Shown here piece after piece: positions 21,186 to 33,201 of a stretch of DNA of 64,000 bases (the stretch's first letter is position 1; each line of letters starts with the position of its first letter). The stretch spans positions 208,562,709 through 208,626,708 of the forward strand of contig CM057009.1 in NCBI GenBank assembly GCA_029891345.1, given 5' to 3'. The notes beneath the pieces are model-generated. The model was given only the letters and a program-made list of their open reading frames with translations, was not told the origin of the DNA and searched no databases. The translations under genes and the position numbers were made by a program. The stretch comes from Dryococelus australis (lineage: Eukaryota; Arthropoda; Insecta; Phasmatodea; Phasmatidae).

Positions 21186-23245
21186 TACATTCTCATTCAA
21201 TCACAATCATCATCATCAGAAGATATATTGCTTACATTAGCTGATAACACCTTCTGCCAAAATGTTATTGCAGGATGCTGCTGTGTAATGCCTAACTTAT
21301 CTAAAAGTGACTTAACATCTTTTAACTTCTCATACTTTACTGGGTGACACAATGTTTCTTATTTTGGTTGCAGTGTTGACCAACGTTTTTCCTTCTTTAA
21401 CGTTGTGTGAGAGTACATGGTTAGTGAAGAATAAATGGTTCGACAAACTAGTTCATTAGCTGTTATCTCAATGTATTTCACATACACTATATGGAAATCC
21501 ATTTTAGATTTAATATGGTTCCTAGCAGAAAGTTTCCACTCGTAGGAAAACCAATTTTCACCTAGAATGCGTACACGCCCAACATTTACAAATATTTTGT
21601 AATATTCATTTGCCATTATGACTTGCTCTGTTTTGCGTAACATTTTTTCCACCCGTCTAAACATGGGATCTACGGGAAAATAACTGTGACCTCGAACAAG
21701 GAATGTAATTTTTATATTGAGGTCAAACACATGAGCTAGTTTACTAAGCATTGCTAGCATAACATAATTTTTATTTTGTGCACTACATCCTTCACAAAAA
21801 AAAATATTTTTTTATATGTGGATTTCCAGTACAGAACTCAGATAATAGTGATGTAGCGCACTGCAGACCTGTGAACTGCCCCGTATAGCATAATTTTCCC
21901 CCAAGTGTAAAAGGTAACATGATTTTTATTTTGTTGTGACTTGGGGCCATAGTGACGAACAATATCCAGATAGTACTGCCAAATATGACGACAGTAAAAC
22001 GCCTTACTCAAGCCAGTGCGGGGTAAAGGTAGATTCTGCATCATATCACATACAAAACAAGCTTTATCACCACATGTTATTGGTTCTTTTATTAGGTCAT
22101 AAAATCTTTTGGCACAGCATTTATGTATGAGAAGTTAACACACTATTGTCTCGCGTTTCTCTTCATCCTCTTCAATCTTCAAGCATTGCTGGCATTCCTC
22201 ACATTAGCTACATATATCTATGCGTGGTGTACCATATCCAAGATTAAACTCGTGAGTGAAAACCTTGTAGTAGAAGTGATACATGCAGGACTGAGCTTCT
22301 ACATTATCCTTGTTCGCCGCAAGGAATAACTTCCACATTACTCTTATTAACAAGTGGGAATGTAAATATTTTCTGTTTGGAGTCTGAAATGAAACAAAAC
22401 ACCAGATTAAATATTTTGTTAAAGGAGTAAGTCTATGCATAAGAAATGTGTGGCTCATATAGGGATCCTATTGTATATCTAATTGTGACCTTTGTGATAG
22501 AATATATGCCGTGATTAACCTTTTCTAACATAAACTACTTCAACATAACCAAAGCTATAGTAGACTAGAGCATTAAGTATACTACAGAACAACCGTATGT
22601 TTTAGTACAATATTATATTATAAATTAATAACGTGTTCAAATATAATGTTAAAGAATAGTGTTACGAATGTTTGCTTACTTTCTCTCGTCCATAGTGTGC
22701 AGAAAAAAAACATTTGAAGTGTGTTGACGTATCAGGTCCCTTATGCCATCCGTTCGAGCATTAATGCATTTTCGACCTGTATTTTCCCATCTGGAAGCAC
22801 CATATTTTAAATAATATGTAGTAAGGCGTTGAACTCGTTTAGCATTCAATCGAAATATGCTGCAGAAATTTGGAGAACACGCTTTTCTCTGATTTCCATC
22901 TTCTCTTTGAATGAAGTGAGATACAGAATATTCTCGATTTCATTGATTTTGTTTCCTCCTAACTCGTTTAATTCCCTCCATTTGTAATGCATTTGTTATA
23001 AATTAATCTTATTCCACATTAGTGTGGTTTTGATAAAATAATCTGTGGCAATTCTTATAGTCATTGGAAGAAAGGTTAGAAGCCTTACAAAGTCCATCAC
23101 TGTGTTTACATGCCACTTTCGGTAGGCTAACATCACTAGCATATTAAAGCTGCTTTACTTTGTTTTTAGCCCACTCTAATGGTGCTAGCTATATTTTCCT
23201 TGCTGTCAGTCCTGAATGAGGCACTACTTCTTCGAAACTAGCCAT
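21186..23245 (-). pseudogene. DUF7869-like two-exon gene, decayed
   Basis: I read a spliced minus-strand gene. Exon 1 (about 23,245-22,680) has 'APLEWAKNKVKQ', 'CSIFRLNAKRVQRLTTYYL' and 'NARTDGIRDLIRQHTSN', ending at a GTAAGC donor. A 296-bp intron (22,384-22,679) ends in TTTGTTTCATTTCAG. Exon 2 continues with 'RKYLHSHLLIRVMWKLF' and 'YKVFTHEFNLGYGTPRIDIC', and later 'ITFLVRGHSYFPVDPMFRRVEK' (21,660-21,720) and 'ENWFSYEWKLSARN'. The motif 'VRGHS..P.D..F.R.EK' and 'EFNLG.GTP..D.C' are typical of multicopy arthropod proteins with a DUF7869 (RNase-H-like) domain, which behave like parts of a DNA mobile element; the family name is from memory. Several in-frame stops (for example just after DICS) and frame changes show that it is a pseudogene. 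Confidence 0.6.
22384..22679 (-). other. Intron of the DUF7869-like pseudogene
   Basis: Good donor (GAAA/GTAAGC) and a pyrimidine-rich acceptor (TTTTGTTTCATTTCAG) bracket 296 AT-rich bases with no coding frame, while the protein reading resumes on both sides. A spliced structure argues against a processed copy. Confidence 0.6.
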
Positions 23246-23950
23246 TTGCTTCTTATTAACAAATACACAGAAACAAACGCCACACCAGCTTATAATCAAC
23301 TGCTTTTATACACCATTGAAACAGTGAGTAGCCATGGTGAGTCACGTGATTTGTTGGCGTCATCGGATTCGCCAAATGGATACAGAACATTCTGGAAATA
23401 TAAACCGCTTGGAAATAGGACACTTAGGGAGTAAATACATATTATCACAACCATTTTAGCATGGTTTATAAGACAAACTGGAACATAATAACACGTACCG
23501 TGATAGAGGACTGCATAAAATAAATTGTCATGTACAAATAACGAAAATCACGGATTTCGGGTTTAATAGACTTTGGAAACATGCTCTTCAGTTATAGTAG
23601 GACTTCTTTAATTAAAATTACACTTCATATATATTAATGCTAGCTCTTCGGGTTTGTAGTTAGTGTTTGTAAATTCTCTCAATCGCTCTTAGTTTTCTTA
23701 TTAACACTTATACAATATATGGGAAAATTGAAACATTTATGGAATAACTGTTGACAGCATGACTAGTAGAATGAAAAAAAGTATGCACGATAAACATATA
23801 AGTCTGCTTAAAACTAACACATAGAGAATTTCTTCAATGCTAGGCATTCCCCTGCATTTGGCAATAGAAATTTATGCTTTGCATCTGTGTGCGTTCCCAG
23901 CCGGTGTTCTCTCCTGCCCCCCAGGTAATCTGTCTAGGGTGGTGGTGATG
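23246..23950. other. Non-coding stretch, nothing recognised
   Basis: The only larger frame (23,216-23,434, +) overlaps the start region of the pseudogene on the other strand and shows no similarity. Confidence 0.35.
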
Positions 23951-23952
23951 AT

Positions 23953-23966
23953 GGGGGGGGGGGGGG

Positions 23967-24036
<70 letters not shown>
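23953..24036 (+). repeat. Poly-G and (GA)n microsatellite
   Basis: Fifteen G (23,953-23,967) run straight into about 34 GA repeats with one interruption. Charged or Ser/Leu-only frames over it are spurious. Confidence 0.95.
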
Positions 24037-24038
<2 letters not shown>

Positions 24039-25115
24039 AGTTTTCCTTGATTGGTGGCGCTTACTCGTGGTGGTTTTTGAAATATTCATTCCAACACAGG
24101 GGAGCTGTCGTGCGATGTGTCGCACATCTCTGTAGCCGAAAGAGGGTGATCTGAGCGAGTACGAGGGTAACAAGAGCATATCACCTGTCTCCCCTGTTTG
24201 TGTCGAATGTGCCAGCTTTGTTGGCGAATGCTTTCAGAGACACGAGGCAGCAGTAATGCGCATTGTACAGCATGAGTAGAATGAAAAAAGAAAAATTTAG
24301 TATATAGAAATAGGTTTTCACCCATATCTTAAAATCCAGACAAACAATATTACTTCAGAGAAAGAGTGGAAAGTGAGAAACAGGGAATACACGAATAAGC
24401 ATGACAAAGCAATAACATATTTGCATTATAATATATAATTTGGCTTGGAATAAATAGTGAACACATTGGATTACATGTAAAAGCATGTCAAACACTTAAA
24501 TTTAATTTTTTTTAAATACTTGAGAAAACATGAGTTGTAAAGTGTGAGTAGTCGGTGTGGGGTAGCAGGTGATGTGTTGTGTTCGCGGTACCTGACATCT
24601 CCAAGCCTTCATGGTTGGTCGGAGGATATACTGAATTGTATATATGATCTCAGGTCATTCACGCGTGGGCAGTGGTAGCAGGCAGATGTGTAATTCGTGT
24701 CTCGGTACTTGTAATTGGCCATTGGTAATTGTGCAGTTGGTAATTAGTCTCTGTACTTATTGCACATACTTACTGTGTAATTGCTAATCACTCAATATGA
24801 GTACTTAGTAACTACTTATTATGCAACTATTTATTATGCAATTCAAAATTTTATTTACGCCAATGGATATCGAACCACAGACCGACTCCTCAATCCTCCT
24901 GCTCCAACCCTAGAATTTCCTTAGCCTCTCATCTTAAAATAATTCCTTCTCACACATGCATGGCACTAAATAATACAACCTGTCCACAAATACCTACTCT
25001 TATATATGCTGCAAATTATTTAAGCTTTCCACATGTCACTATAGCTCATAAAAGATTCTGATCGCTCGAATATCATGCCATAATTTTCATTGTGTCCTCT
25101 CGATGACAGAAAGAA
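24037..25115. other. Non-coding stretch, nothing firm
   Basis: Includes short imperfect repeats of 'GTAATTG/TACTTA' around 24,690-24,840. No gene or element end recognised. Confidence 0.35.
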
Positions 25116-25117
25116 GT

Positions 25118-25365
25118 TTTGAATTATTTGTGATGGTACAAGCTGCTTTTGTAGACCCAAAAATGGGAGGCACATAGCAGAAGCTACAGGAACTGCTTTA
25201 CAACAACTGGGAAAGTAGTTATGGGAAACAAAGTAATTTAAAATTGGTCCTACCAGACTGCCGAATCCCAGAAGTGCTAAGAGAACTGCACAACACAGCA
25301 GCAGGTGGTCACTTTGGTGTAAAGAAGACTCTTGACAGAGTTAGAACGAGATTCTATTGGGGACG
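25118..25365 (+). pseudogene. Ty3/Gypsy integrase zinc-binding (H2C2) fragment (fossil)
   Basis: Fossil pol scrap on the + strand. It reads 'LVLPDCRIPEVLRELH', 'GGHFGVKKTLDRVRTRFYWG', the N-terminal zinc-binding region of a Gypsy integrase, and the preceding stretch fits the RNase H-integrase linker. The similarity fades after about 25,365, where a minus-strand piece of an integrase begins. Truncated. Confidence 0.75.
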
Positions 25366-25439
25366 AGGTCTCCTTCATAAATGTAATATTGAGGCCCCAT
25401 TTGAGTTTTGCAGTGGACATTTCGGACCACTACAAATCC

Positions 25440-26065
25440 CGGACAGACTCTGTAACATTAGAACCTTCGTAAAGTGCCAGTCGGTCGATGTGGACAATCT
25501 TAGGCTTCTCCCGCGAGCCCTGTCGAAACAACCTGTAGACCACATAATTTATTTGATTCAGGATTTTGTATGGGGCTTCACAACATATATGTAGCTTCAG
25601 GCAATATCCCTTCCGCCTCTGAGGGTTGTACAACCACACCAGTTGTCCTTCTTGCAAAGTCTCATTAGGCATTCTCTGGACATATTGTATTTTCATTGTG
25701 TCACTAATTATTTGATGCACCTCTGGGCAATCTCAGGAATGCCGACTAACTTTTGACATAGTTTAATGGCATGTTCTGTGGTCGCTACTTCTTCTTCCAC
25801 TGGACGTCCAAACAGCAGGTCACCAGGGAGGCAGAGCTCTCTCCCAAACAGCATCCTTGAAAGCGTTACCCTTGTAGACTCGTGGACCACCGAACGATAT
25901 GCCAGGGAAATAAGGGTAACCTGGAGTACCAATATTTATGGTTGTCTTCTACGAATACCGTTAAATGCTTTTCCAGGGTACGATTTAGCCACTCGACCAA
26001 CTCATCCGACTGAGGGTGTAATGCTGTGGTCCCACGTGCATGCCGGGTTGTTTACCATATGTTTA
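25440..26065 (-). pseudogene. Ty3/Gypsy integrase core-end and C-terminal fragment (fossil)
   Basis: Fossil piece on the opposite strand to its neighbour. It shows 'YRSVVHESTRVTLSRMLFGRELCLPGDLLFGRP' in pieces (MLFGRELCLPGDLLFGRP at about 25,800-25,855), then 'GQLVWLYNPQRRKG', 'YKILNQINYVVYRLFR' and 'PKIVHIDRLALY', the end of the catalytic core and the C-terminal domain of a Gypsy integrase. With the H2C2 scrap it forms an inverted pair, by inversion or from two separate insertions. No LTR is seen. It is broken. Confidence 0.8.
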
Positions 26066-26640
26066 ATAAAACCGGATGTAAGAAAAATATGTTATAGGTG
26101 TGACATATGTAACTCTGTAGCCTATGGAATATACTGACATGTTTGGTTTTTCCTAAAAATGTGAAAGTGTAATTCTTTTCGTAACACATAAGAATTTCAG
26201 CTAAAAAACGATTGATTTGAATTTAGATAGCCTAATTTCAAGCTTGTGCTTTGTTTCATGTTAACTATGCTTCACAAAAGTCTGCAACATAGGTTTTTGC
26301 TGTGTAAAAAACGTTCAGAGGGTTTTGCGTATTTTCCATATCTGGGTGCCAAAAACAAAAAAAAATAAATAAGTTCTCTGTAAACATCTGGTTCGAGTGT
26401 AGTACGTCTGATGAATATAACGTGAGATATGACATGTTCTTGGTGTAGCACAAATCCAAAGCAAAACTAATAACTTTTTTCTTCCTCAACGAGCAGCTTA
26501 AATAAAATAATAAGTTGTAAGATCGACCAGATTATCTTATTATAACTATGTAAGTAATTTGTAAATATTATATTATTATAAATCTAAGAAACATTTAATA
26601 CATAGTTTTCAGGCAAACTAAATATGTTAATTGTAATTTT
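26066..26640. other. Non-coding stretch, probably intron
   Basis: AT-rich and without recognisable features; it ends in the polypyrimidine tract (26,637-26,646) of the splice acceptor of the next exon. Confidence 0.4.
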
Positions 26641-26648
26641 TTTTTCAG

Positions 26649-26784
26649 GTGTTTTGTAACTGATGCTCAAAAGCAATTAAAATGGATGATAGAACAATTG
26701 ATTTTATATTTGCTGGTTCGCTTGAAAGTTTGCCCCCAGTAAGTTCAAAAATCGTCCGTATATTCACGAGCTCCACATTTACTG
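26649..26784 (+). CDS. NWD2: First coding exon of an NWD1/NWD2-like NACHT and WD repeat protein (partial)
   Basis: A textbook internal exon: acceptor AATTTTTTTTTCAG ends at 26,648 and donor ACTG/GTAAGT follows 26,784. The ATG at 26,682 opens 34 codons plus one base, so the next exon must continue in phase 1. The short peptide starts MDDRTIDFIFAGSLESLPP and ends KIVRIFTSSTFT. That end matches the conserved 'KIVRIF.SSTFtD...ER' start (DUF4062-like region) of animal NACHT and WD repeat domain-containing proteins; a G-initial split codon would supply the expected Asp. Such proteins are large STAND-type NTPases with a C-terminal WD propeller. The acceptor upstream of the ATG means at least one 5' non-coding exon lies further left. 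No later exon was found to the window's end, so the following intron may exceed 37 kb. Family call rests on a short motif; the splice sites strengthen it. Confidence 0.65.
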
Positions 26785-29700
26785 GTAAGTATTGCCTGTC
26801 GTACAAGCAAGTAATATTTAAATTTTAGTTGAAAATATTAATTATTCATACCTATTAAGTAAACACTTATAATATTTAATTATTGTTTTTTTTTTTTTTT
26901 TCAAAAATAAACTGGCAAAATATGCAACATGTGCAAAATGTAACGACTAGCTGAGAAAGCTGTGCATTGCATAAAATGGTAAATACAAACTTCACAACTG
27001 TAAACATAAATGAAACCAAGTAAATATTAATTTTTTACATTTAAGTAATATTTATATTACATTTGAAACAGGGTTCGCTGACTGGTTAAACTTCCACAGT
27101 ATAACTTGTTAAACAATACAATTTTAAAGAGAAATAAATGTTGAATTTAATAGCTATTCTAAGTAAAAGTTCAGGAAATCAGTTGCTAGTATCTCGCCTT
27201 TGAGAATAGCATAGGTGCGATTATGACCATGTACATCATTATGTTCCCAAGTTATCGCTGCTGAATTAATTTTATAATTAAATATTTTTGGCATAAATAT
27301 TGTGCCGCCTTGGGGCACACACCTGTGTGTTCTGTTCTTGTGAGGGGTCGTGTTCCCTTCGTGGGAATATTTTCTCTCGGCAAAACAGGTTTTTTTTTTT
27401 GGGGTTTTCAACATCTATTTTTTGTTTTGTTTTATTTGGTAAATATTGGGCCACTGTTAAGTGCTTTCGAGTCACTGTTCCGGTGACTTAATTCTTTCCC
27501 AGTCAATGTCAATATAACTTTTGTAATATAATGACAATAATGTAAATCTGTTAATAATTTTGGATTCTGGAATTTTACTAATTAGAAGCATAGTAATTTA
27601 CTGCTTCAACAAACCTTGTTGTTGCTAAACAAAGACTAAACTGTTTGCCAGTTATGATGTTCCAGTAAAAATGCTGTGTAATAATTTTAATACTTTTATA
27701 ATTAATTCGTCTCAGTGCACTATATTTTAAATATTTACGTTTCATGGACGAGTTATATTAAATTAAAGTATTTTCCTCAATTAGTTCGCTACAAAAATAT
27801 TTGTCAGTTCGTGTAACTGTCATTGTGTTACTCTTTATTAATCTCATGAAAGACAGCTGGTGTTTTAAGCTTATTAATTATGTTTTCCATGTAAAACACA
27901 ATACTTGCTAATTAATTTTGGGTCATACTAATTTTATGTGTGACAAATTGTAATTCTCATAATTATTTATGTTAAAGAAATCGTGAAAAGGCACATGTCG
28001 ATTTATCATTTGGGTTGGCTATTCTCGGAGTTGACTGTTGGTCACATCGTTTTCCTCAAGCGTCTTTTCCGGCCTTCTCCAAGTACGCAATATGGCGTGA
28101 ACAGTTCTAATATTTTTCTCTTCTGCAGTCATCAGTCATCTGTTGTAATTAATTTGTAATCCCGCTAAGGCGGTGCGGGTGTACCCCGACACAAGCATGG
28201 GCCATTCCTTCGTCGCCCGATCGTTATGTCCTGAAAGAAGCCTTTGGTACAGGATGTGGTCCTGATTAAAACATTGCATTATCGTGGAGCAGGGAACAGA
28301 GGAAATGCTGTCATGGGCATCGTTTCCTCGGCTGAACAACAACAGGTCAAAATGAACTGTTAATTTCTTTTGCTTGTGCATGCTGTAGGCTTAACCATGG
28401 CCTGAACTTTCAAATCTTTTCAAATAAATTAGTTCTGACAGTAGTCCAACCCAATCAGGAAAACGCCCAAAATAACAAAAAAAGGAAATAATTATAATTT
28501 TAAAAATTGTGAATTCTTCTTTTAACGAAGATGTGAAGTGGTAATCTAACTTAATCGGACATATGCAAGGGTCGGCTTTGTAATAATTGAGTGTAAATCC
28601 TTTTGTTCATGCTATTAATTAATGGTGGTAGTGGGGATCCCCAATTTTTCTCTAAAATTTGGTAAATAATAGCATGAACCTATGATATTATATCACCTGA
28701 GATTACAGTTGTTTTTTTTTGTTACAGAGAGTAAAATAAATAGTTATTGGTTGCGCCACCCGATTTATGTGTATCTTTATTATCTTTAAACTTAATCAAT
28801 TTTTTTATTACATTAGTGAATAATTTTTTAAATAATATTACACATGACAATAATTTAAAAATAATCTAGTATTGATTCAATATTGAAGGGGAGTTTATGC
28901 TCTCAATCTCTAACTAAATTACCTTTGTGCTAGATGCTTGGCACCCAAAGAAAGGTTCGACCATTGTTTCTTTACAAATAAAACTTTAGTTATAAGTGTA
29001 TGCACGCTGGACACAGCCTGGTCCACGAGTTTCGTGTCTGTGCTGGCATTGTTTGGTGACTACTGGCTTTGTGTTATGTTTATTCTTTTGCCACGTTTCC
29101 ATGTCCCTAAATTAATGCTGGTGCAGCACAACATTTTAGTGTCCACCAAGAACATTATTCAGAATACTCTAATTTTTTAGTACAGTTTCACCGTATATTC
29201 TGAGACAGCATGTTCAGTATCATCTACAAAGTAAACTGGCACACATTTAATCTTGAATAGTCTAGAATATGTCACTTCCTCCTGAGTTTCTAGCTTGCTG
29301 TAAGTGCACTCCAGCACAACGCTAAATTTTATTGCTCCATTATTTTAGTAGTGTGATTATGCCGAGCATAACACAGTGTACTTTAAATGGGAGCTGTGTG
29401 GCTGTGCGGTTGTGATGGGGGTTCTTCAGCTCGAATCGGAACTGTTCGGCAGTATTCAGCTCGACTCGGATGTGCTTGGAAGCTTTCGACTCGGGTTTGC
29501 CGAAAGTGTCCGATGGCGATAAGCAAATATATTTACTAACCCTACATTTATAAGCATCAATTTATACGTACCGACTCCCATATTGGTTTTATCGGCACAG
29601 CATATGTCAAATCAAAAATTTGAATTTATCATCCTAACTAAAATTTCCTTTTTTAATTAGAAAATAATAAAAAAAATTTTTAATTATCTTTTTTGAACTT

Positions 29701-29900
29701 TTACATATAATATTGCTGAAACCAAAGTACCTAATTAATTTACTGAATACCGTCTTCTTACTTCAAGTTCAATTCTTACACGATGTCAGCATCAGCAAAT
29801 TATTTATTGCCTCAACTGTTATGTAGGCATACATATGTTACTCAGATTTATTTAAATATAATTATGATATCTATATGTGACCAAACTAAGCACGCCATAT
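26785..29900. other. Putative intron of the NWD-like gene, no features recognised
   Basis: AT-rich with T- and A-runs (for example 26,886-26,902). Two less AT-rich patches at about 28,140-28,400 and 29,370-29,530 have small frames without recognisable similarity and may be remains of unknown repeats. No splice-flanked coding exon was identified. Confidence 0.4.
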
Positions 29901-30059
29901 GAGTAGCGACCACCTGCATAAGTCATGTTATAACCATGGTATACATCACCATCTACCAATATTTTATACACATATTTGGTTATGAATTTAAGTACTATAA
30001 TGCTAGGCCCTTGATATATGGAATGCACGAGGCCAGCCCAGGTGATAGCCTCATCTTAC

Positions 30060-30770
30060 ATGCTCTTCTTGAACATCAATCCATCAATCTTTCGATCAAT
30101 CTCGCAATATTTTCATCAGTCTTTATTCCAATATTTCGATCAATATTCGAATTTTTTCATCAATTTTTATACCAAGCTCACAATATTTCCATTAGTATTT
30201 CAATATTTTGTCTACTTTTCCGATCACTCTCTCGATTTTTAAATCTTTCGTTACATTTTCATATCAATCTAGCAATAATTCCATCAAGATTTCTGTCAAT
30301 ATTACGATACATTTTGCAATATTTTCTTCAATATCCAACCTTTCCATAAATATTCCGATCAATCATGTTATCATTCCATCAAACTTTCATTAATATTTCG
30401 ACCGACCATCTCACAACATTTCCATAAATCCACCAGTCTTTCCATCCATCTTTAGATATTTACATCACTCTTTCGTTCAATCATTCGTTCTACCTCGCAA
30501 CCTTTCTATCAATCTTTTTACCAGTCTCACAACATTCCAATCAATCTTCCAAACTTTCGTCTACTCTTATGATGAATCTCACAATATTTCCACCAATATT
30601 CAATCTTTCACACAATATCAAAATCGTTACATCAATCTTTCAATCAATTTTTCGATAAATATTTCGATCGATCTCACGAACTTTCTTTCACTCTCACAAT
30701 ATTTCAATCAGTCTCCCAGTATTTCCATTTATCTGTCGTCCAGTAATTCGATCAATATTTCCAAATGAGC
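30060..30770. repeat. Degenerate minisatellite, unit about TTTCGATCAATAT
   Basis: About 700 bp made of loosely repeated 12-15 bp units such as TTTCGATCAATAT, TTTCCATCAATCT and CTCACAATATTTCCA. Units vary in length and sequence, so it is old. Frames over it on the + strand (29,936-30,393) rich in Ser/Ile/Phe are by-products. Confidence 0.8.
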
Positions 30771-30849
30771 ATACAAACCAGCCATCGAAATGTCTAGACC
30801 AAATACCCAGGGCAACAATCCAGACCAATAAACCAGGTGTCAAATCTGT

Positions 30850-31870
30850 CTTAATCATACCTCAAATAACATACATCAAAAGTCATACCTAAAAACATGC
30901 CTCAAACACATACTTAATAAATATAACTCAAAAGCATACATATAAAACTGCATCTAAAAAATATACCTCAAGAAACATACCTCAATTTCGTACTTAAAAA
31001 ATCATACCTCAGAAACCATACCTCAAAGAGACTACTCAAATATCATACCTAAAAAAAGAACCTAAAAATTATACCTAAAAACAGTTGGAAATAAACCTCA
31101 AAAACATGCGTAAAAAAACCCACATTTATAAAACATTTTTAAAAATTCACCCCGAAAAAATTAAAAAAATTATCTCAAAAACTATAAATCAAATAACATT
31201 CCTAAAACATGCCTCAAACACCATACTTCAAAGATCAAACCTAAAATATACCTTAAAATTATGCTTCTATACTCATATATAAAAAATAGCTTCAAAACGT
31301 ATCTAAAAAAACGTACTTAAAAAATCATGCTTCAAAATCTATACCGCAAATATTCACACCTTAAAAAACCATACCTCAAAAACCATACCTTTGAATTCAT
31401 ACCTAAAAAATCATACATCGAAATTTATATTGCAAAATCATACATAAAAAACATACTTTAAAAATGATACATCAAAAACATTCCTCAAATAGCATAACTT
31501 AAAAAATACCTAAAAATCATTATTCATATACTTCGTATGTGGGAATAGTGCCGGATGATGCCGTTAATGGGCGGGTTTTCGTGGGGATCTCCCGTTTCCC
31601 CCATCCCTTCATTCCGGCGTTGCTCCATAATCACCTCAATCACCCTCATCGACTCTCAAGACCTCGATGTTAAGAGTAGTCCAAATCTTTTCACTCACTC
31701 ATTCTTCATATACCATGCCTGAAACAAAATTCCTCTAAATTCAAACCTCAAAAATTACAACTCAAAAATCGTACCCTAATCTCATACCTCAAAAACATAC
31801 CTGCAAAATCATACCTAAAAAAACATACCTAAAAAATCGTACCTCAAAGTTAGTACGCAAACAGAAAATC
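30850..31870. repeat. Degenerate minisatellite, unit about ATACCTCAAAAAC
   Basis: Nearly 1 kb of 12-15 bp units: CATACCTAAAAAA, CATACCTCAAAAAC, CATGCCTCAAACAC and the like. The array is interrupted at 31,532-31,704 by a 5'-truncated SINE with its own target duplication, after which the same repeat resumes. Confidence 0.85.
31532..31704 (+). repeat. tRNA-derived SINE, 5'-truncated copy
   Basis: Starts in the body at 'GTATGTGGGAATAGTGCCGG', continues 'GGGATCTCCCGTTTCCCCC', 'ATTCCGGCGTTGCTCCATA', 'GACTCTCAAGACCTCGATGT' and ends 'TCTTTTCACTCACTCATTC'. It is flanked by a perfect 9-bp duplication TTCATATAC (31,523-31,531 and 31,705-31,713). It lies inside a minisatellite. Confidence 0.85.
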
Positions 31871-33195
31871 ACATACAAACTTCGTTAAATGTGATACGAA
31901 ATTCGGGTCAGAATTTGAACCGTGGACACTATATCTCAATATAACATATTTATACTTCCTCCAAAATTTGTGTAGCAGCCTATATTATCTGTTTGATACA
32001 CCATGTGTTTTAATGGGATTTAATCTAGCATTTTTCACTTAGGTGTCATTAAGGTAGTTATTGAATCTATACTAATAGATAAGTTTGGTAGGTTCGGGCA
32101 CAAGGGCAGGGGGCTCCGACGCCGACACCGGCCAGTTGCCATGTCGTGACATCACCTGGCACGAATTTCGAATCGTTTTTAACGAAGTTTTTATGTGACT
32201 TTGTGTCGGTTTAAATGCTTATACACAGCTGATTTATAGATTCAAGCAGTATCCGAAGGCGAGGTATGGTGAAGGGACCTGAATTCGAAACCTGAAACTA
32301 TAAAAACTAATAGTAATCTTCGGAATTTCCCAGTGTTCGGAGAATTTTGACAGATTGTCAAGTTCTTACATCAATGCATTCAGAGTTACTGGAAGAGTAG
32401 ACAGGAATTTTATAAAAATAAGTCATAAAATTTTGTGAATTTATGTCTAGTTTTTACGAATTCAGTACATCAGAAATTAGCATTACTCAGGTACGTGCAT
32501 CCGATATGGTCTTAAAACTATCACTCTTCTCATGCCGGCGTGTAAAGTAGCCAAAGTCTTGCCGCAAAATCGACACTACGGGCAAGATGTTGAAGAAGGT
32601 GATGGCCTTGGTTCCATATTACTCATAGTTAGTCGTAAGACTTTGTATATAATTAACTTTTATTATAAGGCGAGACAGTGATTTAAATAAATTCTTATAT
32701 CTAAATTTCAAAAGGAAAAATATTCCACTGGCATCCATTACATCTCTATAAGAAGCTATAAAATGGGAATTTGGGACAGGTATCAAGTTATTGAAGATAG
32801 GAACCACTGGCCAACTCGGTTGACTAGGCAGTCACGGACAGCATACTGGGACAGTCATGTTAACGACAAAATGGCCTGTTTCGCCCCATAAATCACTGCA
32901 GATATTAATTATTATATCCAAAACTCAATTTTTCACTATGAAAATTTCAAAAAAAAAAAAAAAAAAAAAAAGAAGAAAGCAGATTCACAATGCGAGGGCT
33001 GAAAAGTCATCAGAGGATTAAGTGGACACGAGGCTCTTAGCAGAATGAGCCACGTAATCCTCAGAGCAGTAAAAGTGGATTCGAGACTCCAAACCAGCGG
33101 ATAGAGACAGATCAGAGGACACGACCCCCTCATTCAACCAAGAATCCTGCATTTACCACATCCTCGCACCCTACCACCACCCCTACTCCCATGCC
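31870..33195. other. Non-coding stretch with A-run; possible Helitron-like end
   Basis: Holds a 25-base A-run near 32,948-32,972. At about 32,067 the sequence TCTATACTAATAGATAAG resembles the 5' terminus of insect Helitrons, followed by a GC-richer 100 bp, but no 3' hairpin/CTRR end was found. Nothing else recognised. Confidence 0.3.
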
Positions 33196-33201
33196 TCTTA
33201 T

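Noticed and set aside
23837-24179. Arg/Glu and Ser/Leu frames on opposite strands
   Set aside because: Produced by the (GA)n microsatellite.
25766-26137. 123-residue + strand frame
   Set aside because: Antisense shadow of the Gypsy integrase piece.
28136-28381. Less AT-rich patch with an 81-residue minus-strand frame, considered as a gene or tRNA-like repeat
   Set aside because: No tRNA boxes, splice sites or recognisable protein similarity.
29936-30393. Three overlapping Ser/Ile/Phe-rich frames on the + strand
   Set aside because: All three phases are open because the underlying minisatellite lacks stop codons; no protein-like signal.
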